The notes: generated from the letters alone by a model not told the origin. A stretch of 6,735 nt of DNA from Lonsdalea quercina subsp. quercina (GCF_000688655.1 NZ_JIBO01000006.1:239265-245999), one strand, 5' to 3'; numbered from the stretch's first letter, positions 1-6,263 are shown. A program made the numbers and translations.

Positions 1-556
1 GCCAGCCGTCGACCCAGGTCATATCCAGAAACTCGTACAGCTCGTCACTGTGGTAGGCCAGCGTATAGTTTCTGCCGGTATTGATATCGTTCTCGGTCGG
101 CGCCAGCGACTCATATTCGTGGCTTTCAGGATAGACCTTGGTATCGAAGGCGAGACAGATGCGATGCGTGTTGCCGTCGTCATCCGGCTCCTCAAGCTCC
201 AGAACCTGAACGCGCGCCCAGTTATAAGGACCGCCGAGGAACGTACGGGGCGGGTTGAAACGGAAGAACGGCAGCGGCAACCAGGCCTGGCTCAGCAGGT
301 TCAATGATTGTTTTACCGTGAAGTTCGACTCTGGGTTTATCGCCTCCGGTAAAACATTCGTTTCGCCCGGCAGCACGAACTTGCCGTTGTTTTCGTTGTA
401 AATCAACCGCAGGAGAGGGCCATTGGCGCTCTTGCGGATAAACCGGTTGGCAATGTCTGCCTCAGAATCAAGTTTAATCGCGAAATCAAGAAACTGGATA
501 CCGCTATTCTGAATCAGCGTAATGCGTTGTTTATAATCAGTAATGGTTGCCAGCAT
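1..556 (-). CDS. srfB: SrfB family protein, N-terminal part (runs off the left edge)
   Basis: The reverse strand is open without a stop from an ATG at 556 to the window edge, giving 185 codons of the protein start (MLATITDYKQRITLIQNSG...). The sequence matches what I know of SrfB, a large protein of about 1000 residues encoded between srfA and srfC in enterobacteria. Its biochemical activity is not established; the name comes from SsrB-regulated factors in Salmonella. No signal peptide or membrane segment is visible in this part. The start is supported by a GAGAG ribosome-binding stretch inside the end of srfA, and by the gap of only 2 bases after the srfA stop, which suggests an operon with coupled translation. 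The rest of the gene, and probably srfC, should lie to the left of the window. The family call rests on sequence recall plus the srfA neighbour. Confidence 0.85.
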   Translation of the reverse strand, partial: MLATITDYKQRITLIQNSGIQFLDFAIKLDSEADIANRFIRKSANGPLLRLIYNENNGKFVLPGETNVLPEAINPESNFTVKQSLNLLSQAWLPLPFFRFNPPRTFLGGPYNWARVQVLELEEPDDDGNTHRICLAFDTKVYPESHEYESLAPTENDINTGRNYTLAYHSDELYEFLDMTWVDGW

Positions 557-558
557 TA

Positions 559-1905
559 TTATTTACTCTCACGCTTAATCGTCATCGGTAATATCGTATC
601 GGCGTCAAAACGACCTTTACAGTCCGCCGCCTCAGCGCTGTCAACCCGGTTACAGATGACTTCAGGCATGCTGTAACGCGAGCCGTCGCTGCAACGCGCA
701 CGATAACGGCTGTTGATCACCAGATTGCCCGACTGATGCAGCCCGGCTTCGACGTCCGCGCGACAGGTGACTTTATCGCCATAGGTGAATCTCACGCGGC
801 CTTTACCGTTATGGATCTGATACTTCAGCACCGGCGGTTTGCCGGTCAGCGGGTTTTTCACGATGGCGGTCGCCTGCCAGTTACCGTTCAGGAAGCGAAC
901 GGAACCAACGCGGATGGACTCCGGCGGCATGACCAGCACGCCTTTAGGCGCTGGCGTTACGTGCGCAGCGTCGCTGGCAGGTGCGTTTTCCGGCGCTTTT
1001 TCTTCAATCGCCACCGCGGGCGGGGCGACGGGCGGCATTAAGGTAGCATCGCCCAACGGCAGCCCCGCAAAGCTCAGAAGCGGAGATTCAACCGGCGAAG
1101 TCGTTGCATCCAGCACGCGTTTCTCGGGTTTGACAACCACCGTTGCAGGCGTTTTCTCTGAAGGCGGCAACGAAACACAACCACGGATCTGCATGCCTAA
1201 CGTGACCAGCAAACCGGCGCAGGGGATCAGCCACCACGCACGCATCCAGACAGAACGCGCGACGGATTTCGGTTCGTCCGGCATGACGAACACCGGAGCA
1301 GGTTCAACGGGGAGGGGCTCTGGCTCAGTCGCCTGTTCAGGCTCTTGAGACTCGGGTTCAGGGGCTTCAACCGGTTCAGGCTCGGGTTCAGGGATTTTCT
1401 CGATTACAGGCGGTTCGGGCGGCGCCACGGGGCGCAAGCATTCAAGCGCATCGGCGCGGAATTTCTTACCGAGATTGACGAAGCCCCAGAAGGTAATAAC
1501 CGGCCTGTCATCCACCAAATAGACATGGTTAGGGCCGGGAAACTGAATGGCTTTCGCCAGAAGGACGCCAAACAGTTTTAGCGCGGGTTTTTCGGAAGTC
1601 TGTGCCTTCTCGCTAATCTCGGCGATGGTTCGCTGGTACTGCTCCAACAATTCAAGCGCATGCTCGCGCTGTTCATCGCTCGCCGCCATCCAGGACGTCA
1701 TTTTTCCTGAGATGGGCGCATACCAGTCGATGCGATCGCCTTTTTCATTGGGCTGGGGTATTGCCAGACAGTCAGCGATCGGCTGCTGTTTACGAAGACG
1801 CAGTGTTTCCCTGAGTTGCAGCGCCGAAGCGTAAACGGGCTGTCCGTTCTCTCCTAACGCCAGAAAGTCGTCCAGATTGCCACTGCGTAAAAATAGTTTT
1901 GCCAC
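559..1905 (-). CDS. srfA: SrfA family single-pass membrane protein
   Basis: The product is 448 residues. Residues 1-158 form a conserved N-terminal domain opening with MAKLFLRSGNLDDFLALGEN. Residues 161-212 are a low-complexity linker rich in Pro and Glu. One hydrophobic segment lies at about 223-240, preceded by Arg217 and Arg222, which predicts a cytoplasmic N-terminus. A second proline/alanine-rich stretch (about 285-325) leads to a C-terminal domain (about 328-446) with four cysteines (381, 405, 418, 429) that could form disulfides in the periplasm. The start is a GTG at 1905 with a weak AAGG 10 bases upstream; no in-frame ATG lies close upstream, and the conserved N-terminus begins here. 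It is the first gene of the srf operon, with srfB 2 bases downstream. The molecular function is unknown. The family was named in Salmonella, and srfABC products have been linked to toxicity in Xenorhabdus; I cannot judge from sequence whether that applies here. Confidence 0.88.
   Translation of the reverse strand: MAKLFLRSGNLDDFLALGENGQPVYASALQLRETLRLRKQQPIADCLAIPQPNEKGDRIDWYAPISGKMTSWMAASDEQREHALELLEQYQRTIAEISEKAQTSEKPALKLFGVLLAKAIQFPGPNHVYLVDDRPVITFWGFVNLGKKFRADALECLRPVAPPEPPVIEKIPEPEPEPVEAPEPESQEPEQATEPEPLPVEPAPVFVMPDEPKSVARSVWMRAWWLIPCAGLLVTLGMQIRGCVSLPPSEKTPATVVVKPEKRVLDATTSPVESPLLSFAGLPLGDATLMPPVAPPAVAIEEKAPENAPASDAAHVTPAPKGVLVMPPESIRVGSVRFLNGNWQATAIVKNPLTGKPPVLKYQIHNGKGRVRFTYGDKVTCRADVEAGLHQSGNLVINSRYRARCSDGSRYSMPEVICNRVDSAEAADCKGRFDADTILPMTIKRESK
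1309..1316 (+). other. KOPS-like octamer (FtsK-orienting sequence)
   Basis: The octamer GGGGAGGG fits the FtsK-orienting motif GGGNAGGG. It lies inside srfA, on the strand opposite its coding strand, within the Pro/Glu linker codons. Read 5' to 3' it points right, towards the dif-like site at 6570, which is the direction expected for FtsK translocation to dif. It is the only exact match I found by eye on either strand. One octamer can occur by chance in GC-rich coding DNA, so this is only weak support. Confidence 0.3.
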
Positions 1906-2106
1906 GCCAAAGAGACCTTGTGTAGTAGATGTTTCACGGCAGAAAAAGCTCGGTATATGTCTGCGCCAGCGTAAATTCTACCTTTTTGCAAGCAATTCAA
2001 ACGCCAAAAGAAACGGCAAAAGGAGTAAATGCTTGCCTTATCAGCGTTAATTTTGCCCATACCAAGGGTAGTCCGTAACGCAAGGTAATGAAATGTCGAG
2101 CAGCGA

Positions 2107-2150
2107 TCCCCTGAACCTCGGCAAAGGCCGGCCCCGCCGACGTAAGGGGA
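2107..2150. other. Nested imperfect hairpin in the srfA/MFS spacer
   Basis: An outer stem TCCCCT/AGGGGA (2107-2112 with 2145-2150) encloses an inner stem TCGGC/GCCGA (2118-2122 with 2136-2140). They are separated by internal loops of 5 and 4 bases. The 13-base apical loop contains the palindrome GGCCGGCC. The fold can form on either strand. No T-run follows on either side, so it is not a standard terminator. It may belong to an RNA or a dispersed repeat; it matches no riboswitch class I recognise. Confidence 0.3.
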
Positions 2151-2189
2151 AGCGAATGGACGAAAAGAGTGCGCGGCCGCACCGGATTT

Positions 2190-2300
2190 GCACGATGAAA
2201 CCTTTTTACTGCGGTATTCCCAGTTTGGAAAACAAACGGTTCTCTAAGCATTTCCCCCGGTGAGCCGATATCTCCGACGTCCCCAGAGGTTTCATCGCGC
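2190..2300. repeat. 111-bp block bounded by 14-bp inverted repeats
   Basis: GCACGATGAAACCT (2190-2203) is answered by AGGTTTCATCGCGC (2287-2300), pairing at 13 of 14 positions with an 11-bp perfect core. One more pair (T2189/A2301) extends the match. The 83 bases between have no coding potential I can support. Possible explanations are a miniature inverted-repeat element, a paired operator, or the base stem of a transcribed RNA. I saw no clear target-site duplication next to the arms. Confidence 0.45.
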
Positions 2301-2497
2301 ATTCAGTCAACACGTTACCCGTTAATCTATCTGTCTCCGCTTCCCGCGCTCTCGACAGATGGCATAGATAGTGCTTATTCCCCACTGGGTCAGCACGCGT
2401 CGTCGTACCAAAAAGGCCGGCTTCCCATCGCAGTATCGCCGTTTTTTAACGCATCCTCAGGATGTACGATGACATTGATAATCAGGGGAAATGAATA

Positions 2498-3757
2498 ATG
2501 ACAGCGCTTAGCATGCCGATTCGGGGCTCTGCCCGCACCAAGTGGATTCAAATGGTGTTGGGATTGATCTGCATGGCCTCGATATCCAGTCCGCAATACG
2601 TTTGGACCTTAATGACCAAACCGTTAACAGAGAAAATCGGCGTCAGCCTGCCTGAACTGCAAGTGACGTTTTCTCTGCTGATTATCCTGCAAACCTTCTT
2701 CTCGCCGTTTCAGGGCAAGCTGATTGACCGTTTCGGGCCACGTCTGCTGATCTCACTGGGAACGCTGTTGTCAGGACTGAGTTGGGTGCTCTCCGCACAG
2801 GTTCAAAATCTGGCGATGCTGTATCTGGTCTACGGTTGTCTGGGGGGGCTGGGAACAGGGATTGTGTACGTCGGCGTCGTAGGTTTGATGGTGCGCTGGT
2901 TCCCGCGTCATCGCGGATTCGCCGCGGGCATGGTGGCCGCAGGCTATGGCATGGGGGCAATTTTTACCACGTTCCCGATTTCAATGAGTCTGGACCAACA
3001 GGGGCTGGAGTGGACGCTGCTGGTCTTCGGAAGCATTTTCGCCGTAGTGGGCCTGCTCGCCAGCCAGGGATTGAAAGTGCCGGAGGAGGAAGACACCGCG
3101 TCACAGCCGCCCAGTAAACTGGAGCAAAGCCGTCGGCAGTTTACGTCCAAAGAGATGCTGAGGCAGCCGTTGTTCTGGCTGATGTTTCTGATGATGACGA
3201 TGATGTCGACGTCCGGCCTGATGGTCACTTCGCAAATGGCGGTCTTTGCGCATGACTTCGGCATTACCAGCGCGGTCGTGTTTGGGATGGCGGCGCTGCC
3301 GCTGGCGCTGACGATTGACCGATTCACCAACGGATTGACTCGTCCTTTATTCGGCTTTATCTCTGACCGCTTCGGGCGTGAAAAGACGATGTTCATCGCC
3401 TTTGCTTTGGAAGGGTGCGCCATGACGCTCTGGCTGATGTCACGGGACAACGCATTGCTGTTCGTGCTGCTGTCGGGCGTCGTGTTCTTTGGCTGGGGGG
3501 AGATCTTCTCGCTATTTCCTTCAACGCTGACCGATACATTCGGCACGCAAAACGCCACCGCTAACTATGGCTGGTTGTATATGTCGCAGGGCATCGGCTC
3601 CATTCTGGGAGGGCCGCTGGCGGCCTTGCTGTATCAATACACGCAGGGATGGCACGTCGTCTTCGGCTGCGCGATTACGCTGGATTTTGTCACCGCGGCG
3701 CTGGCGATAGGGGTACTAAAACCTTGGCGTTCCAGGTTTATCCGCAGTCATAGCTAA
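2498..3757 (+). CDS. MFS transporter of the oxalate:formate antiporter (OFA) family
   Basis: The product is 419 residues with the hydrophobicity of a 12-helix inner-membrane carrier. MFS loop motifs occur twice, GKLIDRFGPR at 73-82 and GFISDRFGREK at 286-296, with a charged central loop at about 192-222. Aligned by motif with OxlT of Oxalobacter (from memory), it keeps Q33, Y34, Y124, Y150, R282 and W333, equivalent to OxlT Q34, Y35, Y124, Y150, R272 and W324. The essential OxlT Lys355 is replaced by Gln364, and OxlT Tyr328 by Phe337. A small carboxylate is a likely substrate, but oxalate exchange is doubtful. The ATG start follows AGGGGA (2484-2489) by 8 bases; an ATG at 2491 is in another frame. 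The gene stands alone, divergent from srfA, with no oxalate decarboxylase or CoA-transferase gene nearby. Family call is firm; substrate is unknown. Confidence 0.9.
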   Translation: MTALSMPIRGSARTKWIQMVLGLICMASISSPQYVWTLMTKPLTEKIGVSLPELQVTFSLLIILQTFFSPFQGKLIDRFGPRLLISLGTLLSGLSWVLSAQVQNLAMLYLVYGCLGGLGTGIVYVGVVGLMVRWFPRHRGFAAGMVAAGYGMGAIFTTFPISMSLDQQGLEWTLLVFGSIFAVVGLLASQGLKVPEEEDTASQPPSKLEQSRRQFTSKEMLRQPLFWLMFLMMTMMSTSGLMVTSQMAVFAHDFGITSAVVFGMAALPLALTIDRFTNGLTRPLFGFISDRFGREKTMFIAFALEGCAMTLWLMSRDNALLFVLLSGVVFFGWGEIFSLFPSTLTDTFGTQNATANYGWLYMSQGIGSILGGPLAALLYQYTQGWHVVFGCAITLDFVTAALAIGVLKPWRSRFIRSHS

Positions 3758-3859
3758 TGAGGCCTGCGGGGCCTACGGCTGCCTGCCCGTATGCTCTCAA
3801 AATAGTGGCTTTTGTGCCATACGCGGTGCTATCCCCCAACGCTAAGCGTGTTGATATTC

Positions 3860-3888
3860 TGTTTATAGGAACTCGATCGCAGTATAGT
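3860..3888 (+). promoter_or_regulatory. Possible promoter of the small lipoprotein gene
   Basis: A -10-like TATAGT lies at 3883-3888, matching the consensus at 5 of 6 positions. The best -35 at 17 bases is a poor TGTTTA (3860-3865). A small palindrome, ACGCT-A-AGCGT (3839-3849), lies just upstream and could be an operator. Transcription would start near 3895, giving a short AT-rich leader before the ATG at 3924. Confidence 0.3.
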
Positions 3889-3923
3889 TAGAGTTAACTT
3901 TATTTTACTTTTGATTGGGTATC

Positions 3924-4229
3924 ATGAAAAAGACCGTTGTTATGACGTTAATCCTAATAAGCTTGACGGGTTGTGTTCAGTATCAGTGGGTTAAGCCCGG
4001 CACCGACAAGCAGCAGGAGGTTATTGCTGAAACGCAATGTAAAGCGCAGGCGCTCAGGGATTTGCCACCTGACAATCAAATCTCGGGCAAGTACACATCT
4101 AAAGATGAAAAACATAAAACTATTAGTACAAGCTACTCAACGAGTGATGAAAATGAGAGTAAGCGAGACATCCTGGTGAAAGACTGCATGTATCGCAAAG
4201 GCTGGACACAGATTGAGATCCAGCATTGA
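3924..4229 (+). CDS. Small predicted lipoprotein, function unknown
   Basis: The product is 101 residues. A type II signal peptide is clear: MKK, a hydrophobic stretch (residues 4-14), and the lipobox L-T-G-C with Cys17 as the acylated residue. Position +2 is Val rather than Asp, which predicts sorting to the outer membrane. The mature part is short, polar and rich in Lys, Asp and Ser. It has Cys39 and Cys88, which may form a disulfide, and a conserved-looking end (KDCMYRKGW) typical of small enterobacterial lipoproteins. I do not recognise a named family. I chose ATG 3924 over an in-frame TTG at 3915 because it places MKK at the N-terminus; the ribosome-binding site is weak (TTGGGT). The gene is visibly more AT-rich than its neighbours, which may reflect transfer. 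It is followed by a strong terminator, so it is probably a single-gene unit. Confidence 0.8.
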   Translation: MKKTVVMTLILISLTGCVQYQWVKPGTDKQQEVIAETQCKAQALRDLPPDNQISGKYTSKDEKHKTISTSYSTSDENESKRDILVKDCMYRKGWTQIEIQH

Positions 4230-4257
4230 GAAATAGTTGAAATTTCCTGCTGAAGAT

Positions 4258-4287
4258 AGCCCCACATATATATGTGGGGCTTTATTA
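4258..4287 (+). terminator. Rho-independent terminator after the lipoprotein gene
   Basis: A perfect 10-bp stem, AGCCCCACAT (4258-4267) with ATGTGGGGCT (4272-4281), closes a four-base loop and is followed by a T-rich tract (TTTATT). It starts 28 bases after the lipoprotein stop codon. The opposite strand has only a poor T tract, so it should work mainly for the rightward gene. Confidence 0.88.
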
Positions 4288-4294
4288 AAAATAT

Positions 4295-4537
4295 TTATCT
4301 TTTAATCATATTGGTGATCTGACCACGGTTGATTTCATGTTTGAGACCACCCGCATCCTTATGGGTTACCAGTCCCGTAAATCAGTTGGCGCCTGACGCA
4401 TTGCAGTGGGTGGACGGGACGATATCCAGGGGCAAACATGCATGATGTGATATTTGTTGAGTCTGAGTGATAACCGCTTTCTCACAGGCGTACAGGCAGT
4501 GACCGAAGACGTTGCCCCGGTCACAACCGCCGATCAT
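4295..4537 (-). pseudogene. Possible decayed C-terminal gene remnant with an in-frame TGA
   Basis: On the minus strand one frame runs from an ATG at 4537 for 51 codons to a TGA at 4382-4384. The same frame then continues for 28 codons to a TAA at 4295-4297. The downstream part reads FTGLVTHKDAGGLKHEINRG and ends in QITNMIKR, which looks like a natural protein tail. The TGA would be a single change from a Trp codon. The upstream part has five cysteines and looks less protein-like, so the real gene may have been disrupted further. The start overlaps the end of the oxidoreductase gene by 4 bases. I do not recognise the family, and the frame could be chance. The rest of the 304 bases between the lipoprotein and oxidoreductase genes holds the terminator and a hairpin only. 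Confidence 0.25.
4499..4524 (-). other. Hairpin just downstream of the oxidoreductase gene
   Basis: GTGACCG (4499-4505) and CGGTCAC (4518-4524) form a perfect 7-bp stem with a 12-base loop. It starts 9 bases after the stop codon of the minus-strand oxidoreductase. No T-run follows in that direction, so it is not a classic intrinsic terminator. It could stabilise the mRNA end or contribute to termination. Confidence 0.3.
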
Positions 4538-5616
4538 CCAAATAAACCCCGCAGATAATGCGGCTCACAGCGCAAATATTGCGGCGAAACCGGTATCGTA
4601 TCGCCCAGCTTAGCGGCGGCATGCCACGGCCAGCGGGGATCGAACAGTACGGCGCGGGCGAGGGCGATGAAATCCGCCTGCCCGGTTGCAATAATGGCTT
4701 CGGCCTGTTCCGCTTCGGTGATCAAGCCCACGGCAATTGTCGCGATGCTGACCGATTCGTGGATCCTGGATGCCAACGGCACCTGGTAGTTAGGGCCTAC
4801 GGGGATGTCCTGTTCGGGAGCCAGGCCCCCGCTGGAGACATGGATATAATCGCAGCCTAACGCTTCCAGCTGTTTTGACAAGCTGACCGAGTCTTCAACG
4901 TTCCAGCCGCCGTCAACCCAATCGGTGGCGGAAATCCTCACGCCCACAGCGATAGAGACCGCTTCCCGGACGTCCGCGAAGACCTCCAACACCAACCGCA
5001 TACGATTTTCCAACGAACCGCCATAGGCGTCGCTGCGGTGGTTGGATAGGGGGGAGAGAAACTGATGCAACAGGTAACCGTGGGCGGCATGCAGTTCAAT
5101 CAGATCGAATCCCGCCTTTTCAGCCCGTTCGGCGGCAGCAACAAAATCTGCCCGCAGCTGGTGGATTTGCTCCATCGTCAGCGCCTCCGGCTGGCGGCTA
5201 TCCGCATAGGCCAGCGCGGAAGGGGCCACCGTCTGCCAGCCGCCATCGGAGATGGCGACATCCGCGCCCCCTTTCCAGGGTTCCGCGGTAGAGGCCTTGC
5301 GCCCCGCATGGGCAAGCTGAATACCGAGCTTGATAGGTGAATAGCGTCGAATATTTTCTACCTGTTTCGCCAGTTCGGCGGCCTGTTCATCGTTCCAGAG
5401 CCCCAAATCTTTAGGGCTGATGCGGCCTTCGGGCTGAACCGCGGTCGCTTCCAGAATCAACAAACCGGCGCCGGATTGTGCCAGATTACCCAAGTGCATA
5501 GTGTGCCACTCGCTGGGGAACCCTTGTTCGGCGGAGTATTGGCACATTGGGGCGATGATGATGCGATTATCGAGTGTCAGCGCTCCCAATTTTGATGGGG
5601 TGAAAAGTTGGCTCAT
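4534..5616 (-). CDS. NAD(P)H:flavin oxidoreductase, Old Yellow Enzyme family (YqjM/XenA class)
   Basis: The product is 360 residues, within the usual range of this FMN-binding TIM-barrel class (about 340-365). These cytoplasmic enzymes reduce activated C=C bonds of alpha,beta-unsaturated carbonyls and some nitro compounds with NAD(P)H. Class markers are present: PMCQY with Cys25 and Tyr27 (the redox-tuning Cys of YqjM-type enzymes), Gln100 and the HAGRK motif at 103-107, substrate-binding His176 and His179 with Tyr181 in ELHAAHGYL, Arg227 in GVRISATD, and a C-terminal Arg/Tyr-rich tail (QYLR, HYLR) resembling the arginine finger supplied to the neighbouring subunit. The ATG has AAGG 7 bases upstream. 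The gene is divergent from osmC over a 201-bp spacer. That context suggests a role in handling electrophiles or lipid-peroxidation products. Physiological substrate is unknown. Confidence 0.93.
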   Translation of the reverse strand: MSQLFTPSKLGALTLDNRIIIAPMCQYSAEQGFPSEWHTMHLGNLAQSGAGLLILEATAVQPEGRISPKDLGLWNDEQAAELAKQVENIRRYSPIKLGIQLAHAGRKASTAEPWKGGADVAISDGGWQTVAPSALAYADSRQPEALTMEQIHQLRADFVAAAERAEKAGFDLIELHAAHGYLLHQFLSPLSNHRSDAYGGSLENRMRLVLEVFADVREAVSIAVGVRISATDWVDGGWNVEDSVSLSKQLEALGCDYIHVSSGGLAPEQDIPVGPNYQVPLASRIHESVSIATIAVGLITEAEQAEAIIATGQADFIALARAVLFDPRWPWHAAAKLGDTIPVSPQYLRCEPHYLRGLFG

Positions 5617-5674
5617 ACGTTTGCCTTAGCGGTGAGAATAAAATGATGGAACCGAAATCGTTCGTTGAGTAATC

Positions 5675-5703
5675 AGTGTAAGCCAGAATCATCAAGGCGT
5701 CAG
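5675..5703 (-). promoter_or_regulatory. Candidate sigma-70 promoter for the oxidoreductase gene
   Basis: On the minus strand, CTGACG (5698-5703) and TACACT (5675-5680) are separated by 17 bases. Each hexamer matches the consensus at 4 of 6 positions. Transcription would start near 5668, giving a leader of about 50 bases before the ATG at 5616. Confidence 0.4.
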
Positions 5704-5778
5704 GGGCGATTCGGGCGAGCCCATCACAACAATAGGCCATTGACGTTCCGCGAAATCAGGCAAGATCGGTATGACTTC

Positions 5779-5785
5779 CTATACT
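5779..5785 (+). promoter_or_regulatory. osmC promoter, sigma-S-type extended -10
   Basis: CTATACT (5779-5785), followed by TA, matches the -10 pattern favoured by the stationary-phase sigma factor RpoS, including the C before the hexamer. The -35 position (CAGGCA, 5757-5762) is poor, as RpoS promoters tolerate. E. coli osmC is known to be RpoS-dependent. Transcription would start near 5792, about 26 bases before the start codon. Confidence 0.6.
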
Positions 5786-5787
5786 TA

Positions 5788-5807
5788 CTGTTCAGTCTCA
5801 TGAACAG
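5788..5807. promoter_or_regulatory. 20-bp palindrome over the osmC start site and ribosome-binding site
   Basis: CTGTTCA (5788-5794) and TGAACAG (5801-5807) are perfect 7-bp arms around a 6-base centre. The left arm begins 3 bases after the -10 element, and the right arm ends inside the AGGAG of osmC (5806-5810). The predicted transcript would start within the left arm, so a DNA operator for a dimeric regulator is more likely than an RNA hairpin. The regulator is unknown. Confidence 0.4.
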
Positions 5808-5817
5808 GAGAGAAAGC

Positions 5818-6246
5818 ATGACCATTCACAAGAAAGGGCAAGCCCACTGGGAAGGCGATATCAAGCAGGGCAAAGGTACGGTATCGACGGAAAGCGGTGC
5901 GTTGAATCAACAGCCGTATGGTTTCAACACCCGTTTTGAAGGTAAACCAGGTACTAACCCGGAAGAGTTGATCGGTGCCGCGCATGCTGCCTGTTTTTCA
6001 ATGGCGCTGTCGCTGATGCTGGGCGAAGAAGGTTTTACACCGGACAGTATTGATACCACGGCTACGGTATCGCTGGACAAAGCTAACGGCGGTTTCGCCA
6101 TCACAAAAATCGCGCTGGAAAGTGCGGTCAAGGTGCCTAACATTGAAGACGCGACCTTTGACAACATCATCAAAAAAGCCAAATCCGGCTGCCCAGTTTC
6201 TCAGGTTCTGAACGCCGAGATCACACTTCAGTACAAACTTAACTAA
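5818..6246 (+). CDS. osmC: OsmC, organic hydroperoxide reductase (osmotically inducible)
   Basis: The product is 142 residues and closely follows E. coli OsmC (143 residues) along its length. OsmC is a cytoplasmic dimeric peroxidase that reduces organic hydroperoxides through a pair of cysteines. Both are present at the same positions as in E. coli: Cys59 in AAHAACFSMALSLML and Cys125 in KSGCPVSQVL. The conserved Arg39 and the Glu49/Glu50 pair near the active site are also kept. The ATG at 5818 is preceded by AGGAG with a 7-base spacer; a longer in-frame TTG start at 5665 is rejected because it precedes the promoter and the family N-terminus (MTIHKKGQAHWEGD) begins at 5818. A sigma-S-like promoter and a palindrome lie directly upstream. 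The gene is divergent from the flavin oxidoreductase. A hairpin lies 17 bases after the stop. Confidence 0.97.
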   Translation: MTIHKKGQAHWEGDIKQGKGTVSTESGALNQQPYGFNTRFEGKPGTNPEELIGAAHAACFSMALSLMLGEEGFTPDSIDTTATVSLDKANGGFAITKIALESAVKVPNIEDATFDNIIKKAKSGCPVSQVLNAEITLQYKLN

Positions 6247-6263
6247 TCTCGCATCACCGTTGC

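Larger units (their letters stand above)
1906..2497. other. Divergent intergenic region between srfA and the MFS gene, no gene recognised
   Basis: This stretch of 592 bases separates two divergent genes. Open frames here, such as 1997-2302 on the minus strand, lack a convincing ribosome-binding site and resemble no family I know. The region must hold the promoters for srfA (leftward) and the MFS gene (rightward), but no hexamer pair is convincing. The best candidate for the MFS gene is TACGAT at 2465-2470, with no good -35. A short inverted repeat (CATCCT-C-AGGATG, 2452-2464) sits 33 bases before the MFS start and could be an operator. The middle holds a nested hairpin (2107-2150) and a larger inverted repeat (2190-2300), listed separately. 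The region may also contain a decayed gene or a dispersed repeat. Confidence 0.6.

Noticed and set aside
736..1581. Plus-strand frames opposite srfA
   Set aside because: They are antisense shadows of a well-supported gene, with low-complexity translations from its Pro/Glu and Ala/Pro-rich codons.
1997..2302. 101-codon minus-strand frame in the srfA/MFS spacer
   Set aside because: No ribosome-binding site, no recognised family, and it overlaps inverted-repeat structures. It may be a repeat-derived frame; a genome-wide copy search would settle this.
2663..2675. matS-like sequence (MatP site of the terminus region)
   Set aside because: It matches the GTGACRNYGTCAC pattern at only 11 of 13 positions, with mismatches in the right half, and lies in conserved MFS codons.
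2944..3558. 204-codon minus-strand frame opposite the MFS gene
   Set aside because: It is an antisense shadow of a clear membrane-protein gene, with no ribosome-binding site or recognisable family.
3760..3774. AGGCC/GGCCT hairpin after the MFS gene
   Set aside because: Only 5 bp of stem and no following T-run, so it does not qualify as an intrinsic terminator.
5665..5817. 51-residue N-terminal extension of OsmC from a TTG
   Set aside because: The extension precedes the likely promoter, lacks a ribosome-binding site, and OsmC proteins start at the position of ATG 5818.
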